A stretch of 64,000 nucleotides of DNA from DASSJT01 sp963715025 (GTDB lineage Bacteria; Actinomycetota; Actinomycetes; Actinomycetales; Dermatophilaceae), in the NCBI GenBank assembly GCA_963715025.1, contig CAVQQQ010000008.1:62001-126000 (forward strand), in the 5' to 3' direction. Each line of letters begins with the position of its first letter. Position 1 is the stretch's first letter. This document shows, in pieces, positions 26,928 to 35,346 of this stretch. Under the pieces are notes generated by a model. It ran no database searches. It saw nothing but the letters and a program-made list of their open reading frames with translations, and was not told the origin of the DNA. The translations under genes and the position numbers were made by a program.

Positions 26928-27119
26928 CTCCAGGATCAGTCCGCGACGTGCAGCTGGTGCGGCTTCATCACCTCGCCTACGTTCCGGTAGCTCGCCGATG
27001 CTCGACCAGGGCCAAGGCGCCAGGCCGAACTGGTCGCTGACCGCTGTCGATTGGGGACGGGCTCGCACGTCATCTGGTTGGAGGCCACGCCCGGTGGCCC
27101 CGCAGAACCGGAGGTCATC

Positions 27120-27470
27120 ATGAGCCACCCCATCGTGCACGCCGAGATCCGTTCGAGCGACCCCGACGCAACAAGGGCCTTCTTCGGGGAGCTGTTCGGC
27201 TGGACCTACCCCACCAAAGGCGCCTTCCCCGGCTACACCTTCGTCGAGACAGGGGTGCCCGGCGCGCTGTACACCGCGATCAGCCCGCTTCAGGGCGACG
27301 GCGACCTGGTCACGTTCTTCGTTGGCGTCGAGGACATGGCCGGCGCCATCGCCGACACGACCCGCCTCGGCGGACGCGTCGTACAGGAGCCGGTCACCGT
27401 TCCCGGAGTGTCATTTGCGCTCATCGCCGACCCTCAGGGTCATGTTGTCGGTTTGGCCCAGCAACTTTGA
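27120..27470 (+). CDS. VOC-superfamily (glyoxalase-fold) protein
   Basis: 116 residues from ATG 27120, with GGAGG 5 bases upstream. Two beta-alpha-beta-beta-beta units: IVHAEIRSSDPDATRAFFGE then LFGWTYPTKGAFPGY, and DLVTFFVGVEDMAGAIADTT with GGRVVQEPVTVPGVSFALIA and DPQGHVVGL. The metal-binding positions His (IVHAEI) and the C-terminal acidic/His D-P-Q-G-H are typical of VOC proteins related to extradiol or antibiotic-binding members. Specific function unknown. Confidence 0.82.
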   Translation: MSHPIVHAEIRSSDPDATRAFFGELFGWTYPTKGAFPGYTFVETGVPGALYTAISPLQGDGDLVTFFVGVEDMAGAIADTTRLGGRVVQEPVTVPGVSFALIADPQGHVVGLAQQL

Positions 27471-27579
27471 CCGGCAACTCGGATGAGCCCTCGGTTCCGC
27501 CCGTCCGCGCCATGAACCGATCGTGTCGGAGACGTCGGTGAGGTAGCGGTGGTGGGATGACCGAAGATCCGCCTCGCCG

Positions 27580-27830
27580 GGCCCCCCATCAGCGCGGTGG
27601 CTCGTCAGTCTCCGGGCCACGAGGGCTCGGGTCATCCAGAGCTGCAGTGCCCGGATCCCCCCGGGCCCGAGCCCGGCGATTTCGCCGAGCCAGACCCGCG
27701 TCTCGATGCCGCAGACGCTGCGCAGGGCCAGGGCGAGGTCGTTCACGGCGTCGTCGCCGAGCTCGCCCCGGAGTGGCTCGAGCGCTTCGCTGAACCAAGC
27801 GATGGCTCGGCCCTGCCGCAGCGGCAGTTC
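27580..27830 (-). pseudogene. Possible C-terminal remnant of a TetR-type regulator
   Basis: One reverse frame reads GRAIAWFSEALEPLRGELGD, then LALALRSVCGIETRVWLGEI and GLGPGGIRALQLWMTRALVA, a helical pattern like the ligand-binding half of some actinobacterial TetR proteins (W-x-x-x-A-L-x-P ... A-L-x-x-C-x-G-I-E-x-x-V-x-L-x-D-I-x-G-L). No N-terminal HTH is found upstream in any frame, and the frame runs on past the expected end. Treated as a remnant. Confidence 0.4.
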
Positions 27831-28264
27831 GTGCTGGTCGGCGCCGAGGGAGAGCCGGGCGAACACCAAGCCACGGCCGTTGCCGTCAGCACCACCACGG
27901 CCGCAAGGGTGCTCACCGTCCCCGGCTGGGGTGTGCAGGCCGCCGCCCCTGTCCTCATCGTTCTGCTGGCCATGGCTGCCTCCTGGTCGAGAGCGTTGCT
28001 GTTGCGCTATCAACGTGGAGCTGCCCATGTCCCGGCTGCCCGAGCCAGATGACCCGGTCACCCGGGACACCGCCCGAAGCCGAGGGCCGCGGTCGTCGAT
28101 CCAGAGGGATGCCGAACGCCCGCGCGCCGCCTGACCATAACCCTGATCTAGGTCCCTCTCGCGACAGCCCGAGCACAAATTCGAGCTCGGTCAATGACGT
28201 CGCCCATAGCTGGCAGCCGTCGCAGGACACCACACTCTCATCGAATGACAGCGCGCCGGCAGGC
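27831..28264. other. Gene-free stretch
   Basis: About 430 bases between the TetR-like remnant and the decayed IS110. Nothing recognisable in any frame. Confidence 0.35.
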
Positions 28265-28790
28265 GGGGGCCCGGGTCCGGCTCTTCGACACCGGCCACAA
28301 CCGCAAGACCGACGCCCGTGACGACCACTGATCGCGATCGTCGCGGTCCGCACCGCGACACTCCGCGTCCTGCGCCCGACGGTGAGCTCGAAGCGCTGCG
28401 GATGCTGTGCGACCAGCGCGAGGATCTCACCCGACGCCGGATCCAAACCGTGAACAGGCTCAACGATTGCAGGCTGAACTGGTCCAGGCCAGGCGAAGAA
28501 GGACCTCACCGCCTGCAGGCAAAGGCGATTCTCGCCACAGTGCGCCCGCGTGACATCGCCGGAAAGACCGGCGCAGGATCGCTGCTGAGGAGCTCGCGAC
28601 CTGGTGGCGGTCGAGGCGAAGATGAAGAAGGCCAACGCGAGCTAAAGTCTGTTCAAGGCACGCGGCTCACGGCTGATGGAACTGCGCGGCGTCGGAAGTG
28701 GTCGCGGTCGGACCCTGGCCGAGTCGGCACATCGACGGATCGCCAGGTGCGCCGGCAGGCGGAAAGACGCACTTGCGACGCGACGCGCGC
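28265..28790 (+). pseudogene. Second, decayed IS110 copy
   Basis: Starts at CGGGTCCGGCTCTTCGACAC, identical to 25207 onward, and follows the first copy for about 480 bases with many single-base deletions, e.g. after GACGCCCGTGACG, in CTGCGCCCGAC (first copy has more bases) and AGGCTCAACGATTG (first copy CTCCAACG). The reading frame changes every 30-100 bases. It lacks the whole 5' part and left end. It ends at a GGAAAGACGCAC word, as does the first copy. Confidence 0.85.
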
Positions 28791-28892
28791 ATCCGGGGAG
28801 TCCACGGGTTGGAGAGCGGGAGGTTTCGCATCGCCCTCGGGTGATCACGGTTGGGTCGGGTAGCGCCGAGGCCGGGATGTCACACGGCGTGG

Positions 28893-30287
28893 TCAAGGAT
28901 CGGCGATGACGAGTGGCTCCGCCAATCTCGCGAAGGTGCTCCGGACGCCGTGGGCGAACACCTCGACGTCCGAGCAGGCCTCCCCGTCTGCGACCGCGGT
29001 GAGGTTGAGCTGGCCTGCGTAGGAGAGCACACCGATGCTGAGGGCTTCGTTGCCGATGGCCGGCACCACTGGGAAGATCTCTGTTAGGGGTGCCCCGGCG
29101 AGATACATGGGCACCGGCGGGCCGGGGACGTTAGCGACGTTGAGGTTGAACAGCCGCTGACGGGCGGAGAGCCGGATCACCGCACGCCTGGCGAGGGTGA
29201 ACCGGAAGATCCCGGTACTCATCGCCTGCGGGTGGGGCTTGTTCTTGCGGTCGGCCGTCTGGGCGGCGACCAGGTGCAGGAGACGCACGGGGTCGGGCTC
29301 ATCGACTGGCAGAGGCACCACGATCATTCCGTCCAGGTTGCCCCGGGCTTGACCTGGCTGCTTCTGATGGAGCGAAACCGGGACCATTGCCCGCAGAACG
29401 AGGTCGTCGACTGGTTCGCCACGGCCGTGCAGCAGCTCACGTAGCCCGTCGGCGATCGCGACGAGCACGACGTCGTTGACCTTGGCATCGTGTGCATGGG
29501 CGATCGTCTTGGCGAGGTCGAGACGGCTGCGCACGAGGGCCAGCTTGCGGTGCTCGCCGACACGGCGGTTCAGGCTCGTCCGCGGTGCACGCTCCTCGGC
29601 GAACACCTCACGCCAGGTCGGCCACGCTCCCTGGAGCTGGTGCAGTGTGGTCACCGGGTGCGCGAGACTCGACAGGGTGTGATCGAGTCCTTGTACGCGC
29701 CACTGCAGGTTGTCGCGAAGGAGCTCCCGCGCCGCTGGCATCGGTGCGGGCGTCCACGGTGGTGCCGCGGGCGCGTCTGCATCGGGGGCGAGGTCGAGCA
29801 GTGCGGCGAAGGAAGCCACACCCGCGACGCCGTCGGCGATGGCGTGGTGCAGTCGCAGGAAGAGGCCTATCCGTTGATCCGGTAGGCCGGGCAGCAGCCA
29901 CAGTTCCCACAGCGGCCGGGACGGATCGAGCCGGCGACGGCGCAGCTCTTCGGACGCCTCCAGCAGTTCGGGTTCCCCCGATGGCGCCGACAGAGGGAAG
30001 ACGCGAACGTGGTCGGTGACGTCGAATGACTGCGCGTCGACCCACAACGGCCAGCCCAGGCCCCAACGGGGCCGGTACAGGACCTGCCGGAAGCGAGGCA
30101 GAAGGTGCAGTCTTGCCTCGACCTGGCGCCGCACCTTGTCGATCCGGACCCGGCCGTCGCCGTCGAGCAGACCGGTCCCGTCGACAACGGCAATCGCGCC
30201 GATGTCCCAGGGCCAGCCGAAATCGTCGCCCAGCAGCGAGTAGTCGTCGGTCGCGCTCAAGCGTTCCAGGTGGCTGGCCTCGGCCAT
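28893..30287 (-). CDS. Wax ester synthase/diacylglycerol acyltransferase
   Basis: 464 aa from ATG 30287 (AAGG upstream); a farther start at 30344 is unlikely. WS/DGAT enzymes join acyl-CoA to fatty alcohols or diacylglycerol to make storage wax or oil at the membrane. The catalytic HHAIADG (HHxxxDG) is at residues about 145-151 within LFLRLHHAIADGVAG, and the conserved LFNLNVANVPGPPVPMYLAG (N-x-x-x-S/A-N-V-P-G-P) near the C-terminus. PLWELWLLPGL precedes the active site, as usual. It lies in the accessory region next to an SDR and decayed IS110. Confidence 0.9.
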   Translation of the reverse strand: MAEASHLERLSATDDYSLLGDDFGWPWDIGAIAVVDGTGLLDGDGRVRIDKVRRQVEARLHLLPRFRQVLYRPRWGLGWPLWVDAQSFDVTDHVRVFPLSAPSGEPELLEASEELRRRRLDPSRPLWELWLLPGLPDQRIGLFLRLHHAIADGVAGVASFAALLDLAPDADAPAAPPWTPAPMPAARELLRDNLQWRVQGLDHTLSSLAHPVTTLHQLQGAWPTWREVFAEERAPRTSLNRRVGEHRKLALVRSRLDLAKTIAHAHDAKVNDVVLVAIADGLRELLHGRGEPVDDLVLRAMVPVSLHQKQPGQARGNLDGMIVVPLPVDEPDPVRLLHLVAAQTADRKNKPHPQAMSTGIFRFTLARRAVIRLSARQRLFNLNVANVPGPPVPMYLAGAPLTEIFPVVPAIGNEALSIGVLSYAGQLNLTAVADGEACSDVEVFAHGVRSTFARLAEPLVIADP

Positions 30288-30472
30288 GATGAGCCTTCGT
30301 TCCGTTGCCGCCGGAAGCGCCCATAACCGCTTCCTTGTCGCCAAGTGCGCGCCGGCGACTCCGGACAGGCAAGAGTCGAAAGTCCTGCCCTCGGTCAGGC
30401 CCCAGACTCGTGTCGAGGTCGCGTGGATGGACGACTTGTCCTTGGCGGATCGTCCAGTCGCAAGGGGATCCG

Positions 30473-30760
30473 CTACTTGTTGAGGAAGTTGCCGAGTGGT
30501 TTCTGTCGGAACTCGAAATCGAGCGCGAACCAGTCGCGGCGGTATGACGCGGGCTTCCCGGGATCAATCGGTATCCGCGGCCGTCGCATGTGCCTCGATG
30601 AGCGGGTGTCCTCGAAGGGACGCCCAGATCCTGGACACCGCCGTCGTAAACGCTGCGTCCTGGCCGAGATTGAAGACTTGGGCGGGTAGATCGGAGGGGC
30701 GCCTGCAGACTTGCGCATATGGCGACAGCCGGCGGTCCAGTGCCTGAAGGCTGAGCCGCC
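30473..30760 (-). pseudogene. Unrecognised coding remnant
   Basis: Two reverse frames together look coding: LDRRLSPYAQVCRRPSDLPA, QVFNLGQDAAFTTAVSRIWA in one, then RRPRIPIDPGKPASYRRDWF and ALDFEFRQKPLGNFLNK to a stop at 30473 in the other, with the switch around 30590. No family recognised. It immediately follows the SDR gene on the same strand. Confidence 0.3.
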
Positions 30761-30763
30761 GAA

Positions 30764-31519
30764 TCAGACGACGAGGGAGCGGCCGCCGTCGACAAGGAGG
30801 CGTTGTCCGGTGATGAACCCTGCCTCTCTCGACGCCAGCGCACTCACCGCGTAAGCCACGTCTTCTGGTTGGCCGATCCGGCCCGCCGGAACGGTGCGAA
30901 CGTAGGCGTCGCGGATGTCCTGCGACACGTCGGCGTGACGTTCGACGGGGATGAACCCGGGCGCGACGGTGTTCACAGTGATCCCGAAAGGCGCCAACTC
31001 GTGGGCCCAACTGCGGGCGAGGCTGATCTGCGCGCTCTTGGCCGTGGCGTAGGCCGACCTGCCGAGCGGGGGTCGGTCCGCGACCTCGGAATCGATGTGG
31101 ATGATGCGGCCGTACCGTTTCGCGCGCATGCCGGCGAGCACGGCCCGGCCCAGCAGCACCGCGCTCTTGACGAAGTACTCGAGTTGTGTGAGGTGATCAC
31201 TCCAGTCCACGTCCGTGACCGGCGCCTCGGGCTGCGGCCCGGTCGCATTGACGACTAGGACGTCGATGAGACCGAGCCGCTCAGTGACTCCGGCGACGAG
31301 AATGCCTACCTGCGAGTCACTGGTGACATCGGCGGGAAAGGAGTCCGCCGTCCCGCCATCAGCGCGGATGGCTTGCACGACGTCGTCTGCAGGCCCGTCA
31401 CCGTGAAGGCCGTTCACGGCTACGGCAAAGCCGTCACGTGCTAACCTCACGGCGATCGCACTGCCCAGGCCGCGGGAACTCCCGGTGACGAGGGCAACCC
31501 GGTCGGTCCGCCGCGTCAT
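30764..31519 (-). CDS. Short-chain dehydrogenase/reductase (FabG-like)
   Basis: 251 aa from ATG 31519, with AAGGA 7 bases upstream; 89 upstream codons of open frame lack features. NAD(P) motif VALVTGSSRGLGSAIA (TGxxxGxG), Asn in the usual NNAG position altered to VVNATGPQ, catalytic Ser in IIHIDSEVAD and YATAK (YxxxK) near residue 158, ending with the FITGQRLLVDGGRS signature. Classical SDR acting on an unknown keto or hydroxy substrate. Confidence 0.88.
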   Translation of the reverse strand: MTRRTDRVALVTGSSRGLGSAIAVRLARDGFAVAVNGLHGDGPADDVVQAIRADGGTADSFPADVTSDSQVGILVAGVTERLGLIDVLVVNATGPQPEAPVTDVDWSDHLTQLEYFVKSAVLLGRAVLAGMRAKRYGRIIHIDSEVADRPPLGRSAYATAKSAQISLARSWAHELAPFGITVNTVAPGFIPVERHADVSQDIRDAYVRTVPAGRIGQPEDVAYAVSALASREAGFITGQRLLVDGGRSLVV

Positions 31520-32008
31520 GGTTGCGATCCTTGCACAGGCGCGAGAATGCGGTGCACAACTGGGAGAGGTTGTGCAGCGAAGTCGCCTCGCGGCGTGTCC
31601 AGACGCCCGGAGGTCCACCGAGGGCCGGTCTCCGTTGCTGGAGCGGACAGTCGCGCTCAAGACGTTCGAGCCGTCTTGAGTCGTCAAGGACCATGGATCG
31701 CTGGTAACGCCCGACACCGGGCGTGGTCTGCGACTACCCGGACTACCTGCGCCCGCTCGGCGCCGCCTGCAGCCACGCTCGCGCACGGCCCCTCGGCGGA
31801 AAGACCCACCTGCCGAAGTGAGCCTGTCGCCTCTTGAGCGGATTGCGCACCGCGGCTTGCGTCAAGGGCGCTTCACTCGACATGGTGCCGCCACGCAGGA
31901 AGTATCTGCAAGCTCGATGAAACCTTCAGAGGTCGATGTCGAAGAGCCTGGCAGCCGTTCGACGTACGTGCGACAGCAACTCCCTAGCAACCAGTAGGAG
32001 CGATCAAG
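31520..32008. other. Gene-free stretch with possible IS tail
   Basis: About 490 bases. Near 31720-31820 one forward frame reads VVCDYPDYLRPLGAACSHAR and then GGKTHLPK with a stop; this might be the end of a transposase, but I cannot assign it. The GGAAAGACCCAC word at 31798 recalls those at the ends of both IS110 copies. Confidence 0.35.
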
Positions 32009-32383
32009 ATGCCGCGTTTCATGGGATTCGTGAGAATGGAAGAGGGCGTCGGCACGCCCCCACAGGCGCTGTTCGAGGCGATGGACGCCCACATCGGTGA
32101 ACGGGCCGCCAAGGGTGTCTTCCTCGACGGCGGCGGTCTGTACGGCACTGAGGACGCCGTGAACTTCGTGGTCCGCCAGGGCGAGATCACCCGGGTCGAC
32201 GGACCGTACGCCGAGGCCAAGGAGGTCGTCGGCGGCTGGGCCATCATGCAGTACGACACCCTCGAGGAGGCCGTCGCCGATCAGCAGGAGTTCGCGGAAC
32301 TGCACGCGAAGTACTGGCCCGAGGTCACCGTCATCTCGACCGTGCGCCAGATCTCCACGGGCCCGGAGGCGCCCCGCGACTGA
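32009..32383 (+). CDS. YCII-domain (DGPF) family protein
   Basis: 124 residues; GGAG 8 bases before the ATG. Dimeric alpha-beta barrel of the YCII/DGPF family: MPRFMGFVRMEEGVGT at the start, LDGGGLYGTEDAVNF, then RVDGPYAEAKEVVGGWAIMQ, the DGP-F/Y-x-E-x-K-E-x-x-G-G motif, and a tail with WPEVTVISTVRQI. Such proteins often sit by ECF sigma factors, but none is seen here. Function unknown. Confidence 0.88.
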   Translation: MPRFMGFVRMEEGVGTPPQALFEAMDAHIGERAAKGVFLDGGGLYGTEDAVNFVVRQGEITRVDGPYAEAKEVVGGWAIMQYDTLEEAVADQQEFAELHAKYWPEVTVISTVRQISTGPEAPRD

Positions 32384-32501
32384 ACGCAACTCTTTACGCC
32401 CACGTCCACCCGGGCGGCCATGTCGCGGCGCAATGACGCGCCCGGAGCCGCCTGAGATCCGCACGCATGTCGCGGTGGCTCTACGAGAGGCGCCGCTACG
32501 G

Positions 32502-33467
32502 TCAAGTAGCCGCGGAGCCTTGCGTGCCGGAGTGCGCTGGGAGGAGTGCCACCTTGCCGCCGGGGTGCTGGCCGCGGAGGAGCTTCGCCGCGTTCAGCGC
32601 TCGCTCGAGCGGGTAGGTGCGGGCCATCGGGACCTCGAGGCCTCCCTCGGCGGCCAGCCGCACGAGGTCTGCGCGGACCCCGTCCCGGTAGGCCGCGCTG
32701 TCGGGCAGGTCGCCGCCGATCACGCGGATCCCCACGTCGGGGCCACGCCGCTTTGCGGCGATCGTGACGACGCGGGCACGCTCGGACACCACTGCCAGCG
32801 ACACGTCGACGGCCTCGTCGGTGCCGACGCAGTCGAGCGCCGCGGCGATGCCCTCGGGTGCGGCCTCACGGACCCGTGCCTCCAGACCGGGGCCGTACGC
32901 CACCGGCTCGCCGCCGAACCGGCGTACCTCGTCGAAGCGGGGCCGGCTGCAGGTGCCGACAACGCGTAGCCCCAGCAGCGCCGCCTGTTGCAGCAGGCTG
33001 ACTCCGACGGCGCCCGAGGCGCCGTGCACCAGGACCGTGTCGCAGGGCTCGACCGCGGTTACGTGCAACATCTCCGAGGCGGTCGTGGCGGCCAGCAGCA
33101 GGTTGGCGGCCTGTCCGTAGGTGAGAGCGCCCGGTTTGGCGAACACGTCGCGCGCCGGGACGTTCATGTCGCTGGCCCAGCCGCCGAGTACCCGGAAGGC
33201 GAGCACCTCATCACCGACGGCGCCGCCGCCCGAGGCGATCTCGGTCTCGGGACCGATCGCCGTGAGCACACCGGCGATCTCGTACCCGACGCCTCGAGGG
33301 AACGGCCCTCGCCTGCCCTCGGCGACGTGCGAGGCATCGGCTGGGTTCACCCCCGCCGCGCGCACCTCGACGGTGACCTCACCGGACGCCGGCGGCGGCA
33401 CGTCGTACGACACGAAGTCGAAGACCTCCAGGCCCCCCGGCCGTGCGGCGACCCAGTGCTGCGCCAT
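32502..33467 (-). CDS. Medium-chain NADP-dependent quinone-oxidoreductase-like protein
   Basis: 321 aa from ATG 33467. Zinc-free MDR/QOR type: the GroES-like half reads EVTVEVRAAGVNPADASHVA, then GVGYEIAGVLTAIGPETEI; the cofactor half VLVHGASGAVGVSLLQQAAL (A-S-G-A-V-G) near residues 140-160; then LDCVGTDEAVDVSL and the C-terminal YPLERALNAAKLLRGQHPGG KVAL. Expected to reduce quinones or enones with NADPH in the cytoplasm. Stands alone. Confidence 0.88.
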   Translation of the reverse strand: MAQHWVAARPGGLEVFDFVSYDVPPPASGEVTVEVRAAGVNPADASHVAEGRRGPFPRGVGYEIAGVLTAIGPETEIASGGGAVGDEVLAFRVLGGWASDMNVPARDVFAKPGALTYGQAANLLLAATTASEMLHVTAVEPCDTVLVHGASGAVGVSLLQQAALLGLRVVGTCSRPRFDEVRRFGGEPVAYGPGLEARVREAAPEGIAAALDCVGTDEAVDVSLAVVSERARVVTIAAKRRGPDVGIRVIGGDLPDSAAYRDGVRADLVRLAAEGGLEVPMARTYPLERALNAAKLLRGQHPGGKVALLPAHSGTQGSAAT

Positions 33468-33687
33468 GAACGCGCCAACGACACCCACGGGCCCGGCATT
33501 CCCCCGCCCTTCCCGTTCGGCTGCGACGCAGCCAGCTCCTCGAGCATCCGGTCGAGGGGTACCGATCCCGACGGAGCGGTATCCCCACATCCGAAGGGCA
33601 CGGAGCCGCGTGAACTCGGACGCAAGATCGCCGGGGCCGATGGTAGGTCAATCTGGGCGGAATCGACGCTGACTCAGCATGGCTCGG

Positions 33688-34790
33688 TCAAACGCCGGCG
33701 ACGTAGGCGGTCAGGAAGTGAACGCCGTGTCGGTCGAGGTTGCCGCGGGCCCGGTCGTAGTGCTCGGTCGTGCGCGGGTCCGCGTGCCCGGGCGAGGATC
33801 TGCGCATCCCGGAGCGGGACGCCTGCGTCCAGTGCGTTGGTGATCGCGGCATGCCGCAGCGAGTGGGGGCTGATGTGCCGCGGGATCCCGGTGGCCTTGG
33901 CGATCCTCGCGACCATCCGGTAGACGTCGCGCCGGTCGATCGGATTGCCGGAGACCAGTCGCAGCACCAACCGCCCACTCGAGCGCTGACCGCGGCAGGC
34001 CTCCAGGACCCGCAGCACCGGGACGGTTAGCGGCATGGTGGCCGGCTTGTTCCCCTTGCCGACCAGGTGCAGGACCCGGTGACCGCGCAGGGTGTCGGCG
34101 TAGTCCTCGATCCGCACCGCCGCCGCTTCGGACGCGCGTAGGGCGTTGATGCCCAGCAAGTACGCCAACGCACCGTGGTGGACGGTGATCGTCTGAGCGA
34201 CCTGCAGGAACCGGATCAGCTCGAGCCGGTCCAGTCCTTGGGTGCGTGACTCGTCGCCATGAACCTTCGGCAGCCGCGCATAGACGGCTGGGTCGGCGGG
34301 GATGAGGCCGTCGATGTGCGCGCAGCGCGTAGGCGAAGAGCATGTTCAGCAGCGTTCGGGTCTGCTTTGCCTGCGACTGCGACACTTTCGCCTGCTTAGC
34401 CAGGAACCACTCGACACGGCCGGTGGTCACCTCAGCGAGCGTGTAGTGCTCGAACGCCGGCCGGACATGGAGCCGCAGGCAGGTCCGGTAGTTCTCCTTG
34501 GTGTTTCCAGCCAGGTCGCGCAGCTCGAGGTCGGAAAGCCACAGGTCGGCCAGATCAGCGAACGAACTCGTGGGCCGCAGTACTCCGGCGCTCGGGAGCG
34601 CCGGACGCTCGCGAATCCGCTCCAGGAGCCGGGCGCGCGCGGAGGCTGCGGTCGGCCCGGTCGCCCTGACCTGGCGGAGCCGCCCGTCGAGGTCGCGGAC
34701 CCGCGTCTCGGCCACCACGCGTCCACCGTCCCGCCGCGTGTTGACCGCCCCGTGGGTGCCGATCGGCGTGCGCGGCCGGCCGGTGCGCAT
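33688..34790 (-). pseudogene. Chimeric tyrosine integrase pseudogene
   Basis: From ATG 34790 the protein begins like an element integrase: SSFADLADLWLSDLELRDLA then NTKENYRTCLRLHVRPAFEH and QTRTLLNMLFAYALR (core-binding domain). At about 34318 it joins, out of frame, to the catalytic half of a different integrase, AHIDGLIPADPAVYARLPKV onward, which is nearly the same as the one at 11525-12232: ALRASEAAAVRIEDY, SPHSLRHAAITNALDAG. Another shift near 33780 precedes the last part, TEHYDRARGNLDRHGVHFLT, and the stop at 33688. It partly overlaps the excisionase-like gene and lies by tRNA-Ala. Confidence 0.85.
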
Positions 34791-35047
34791 CAGCCGGCCA
34801 CCCGTGGGTGCCGCTCGGCGTCATCAGCCTCCATCTGCGCGAGCCACGAGTCGACCTCGCTGACCCGGAACCGTAGCTCACGCCCGATCCGGAAGCCTCG
34901 AGGGCCGCGGCCCTGGCTGCGCAGGTCGTAGAGGGTCTGGACGCTGACCCCGAGCTGCGAGGCGAGCTGCGACAGAGTGACGACGGGATCGAGCCCGTGC
35001 TCCGAGGACGAGCGATGGGCGGTCTGGCGCTGTGTGGTGGTCTCCAT
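34790..35047 (-). CDS. AlpA/excisionase-like helix-turn-helix protein
   Basis: 85 residues from ATG 35047. The MerR-like/excisionase HTH is residues about 22-75: VVTLSQLASQLGVSVQTLYD then RSQGRGPRGFRIGRELRFRV and SEVDSWLAQME (typical W-L-x-x-x ending). In integrative elements such proteins direct excision together with the integrase. Its TGA shares a base with the integrase ATG, so the two were coupled. The tRNA-Ala lies 160 bases upstream. Confidence 0.82.
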   Translation of the reverse strand: METTTQRQTAHRSSSEHGLDPVVTLSQLASQLGVSVQTLYDLRSQGRGPRGFRIGRELRFRVSEVDSWLAQMEADDAERHPRVAG

Positions 35048-35204
35048 GCCACACAGGTGGGCCAGTCGCGCCGAACCCGCCCCAGACGGGTCCAGACGGG
35101 CCGAAAAGGTCGGCCCATGCGCCGACTTTGTGCTGAGTTTCTGCTGAGTTGCCACTGCCTGCTCCTGAATCCAGGATCCGGGCATGGCCTCTGACCAGCG
35201 GGTT

Positions 35205-35280
35205 TGGTGGAGCTGAGGGGACTCGAACCCCTGACCTTCTCATTGCGAACGAGACGCGCTACCAACTGCGCCACAGCCCC
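35205..35280 (-). tRNA. tRNA-Ala(CGC), probable attachment site
   Basis: The reverse strand folds into a full cloverleaf: acceptor GGGGCTG/CAGCTCC, D arm GCGCAGTTGGTAGCGC, anticodon loop TTCGCAA with anticodon CGC, T arm AGGGG/CCCCT around TTCGAGT, and an encoded CCA at 35205-35207. Its 3' end faces the excisionase and integrase genes, the usual arrangement when an element integrates into a tRNA 3' end. I found no second copy of the 3' end elsewhere in the window. Confidence 0.95.
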
Positions 35281-35346
35281 AAAGTGCGGACGAAACTGTA
35301 ACACCCACCGCGACCGCCACGGAAAACGTGACCGGCCGCGAATGGC

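Noticed and set aside
35205..35240. Second copy of the tRNA-Ala 3' end (attachment repeat) inside the window
   Set aside because: I looked for GGGGACTCGAACCCC-type sequence elsewhere and found none by eye; the other boundary is unproved.
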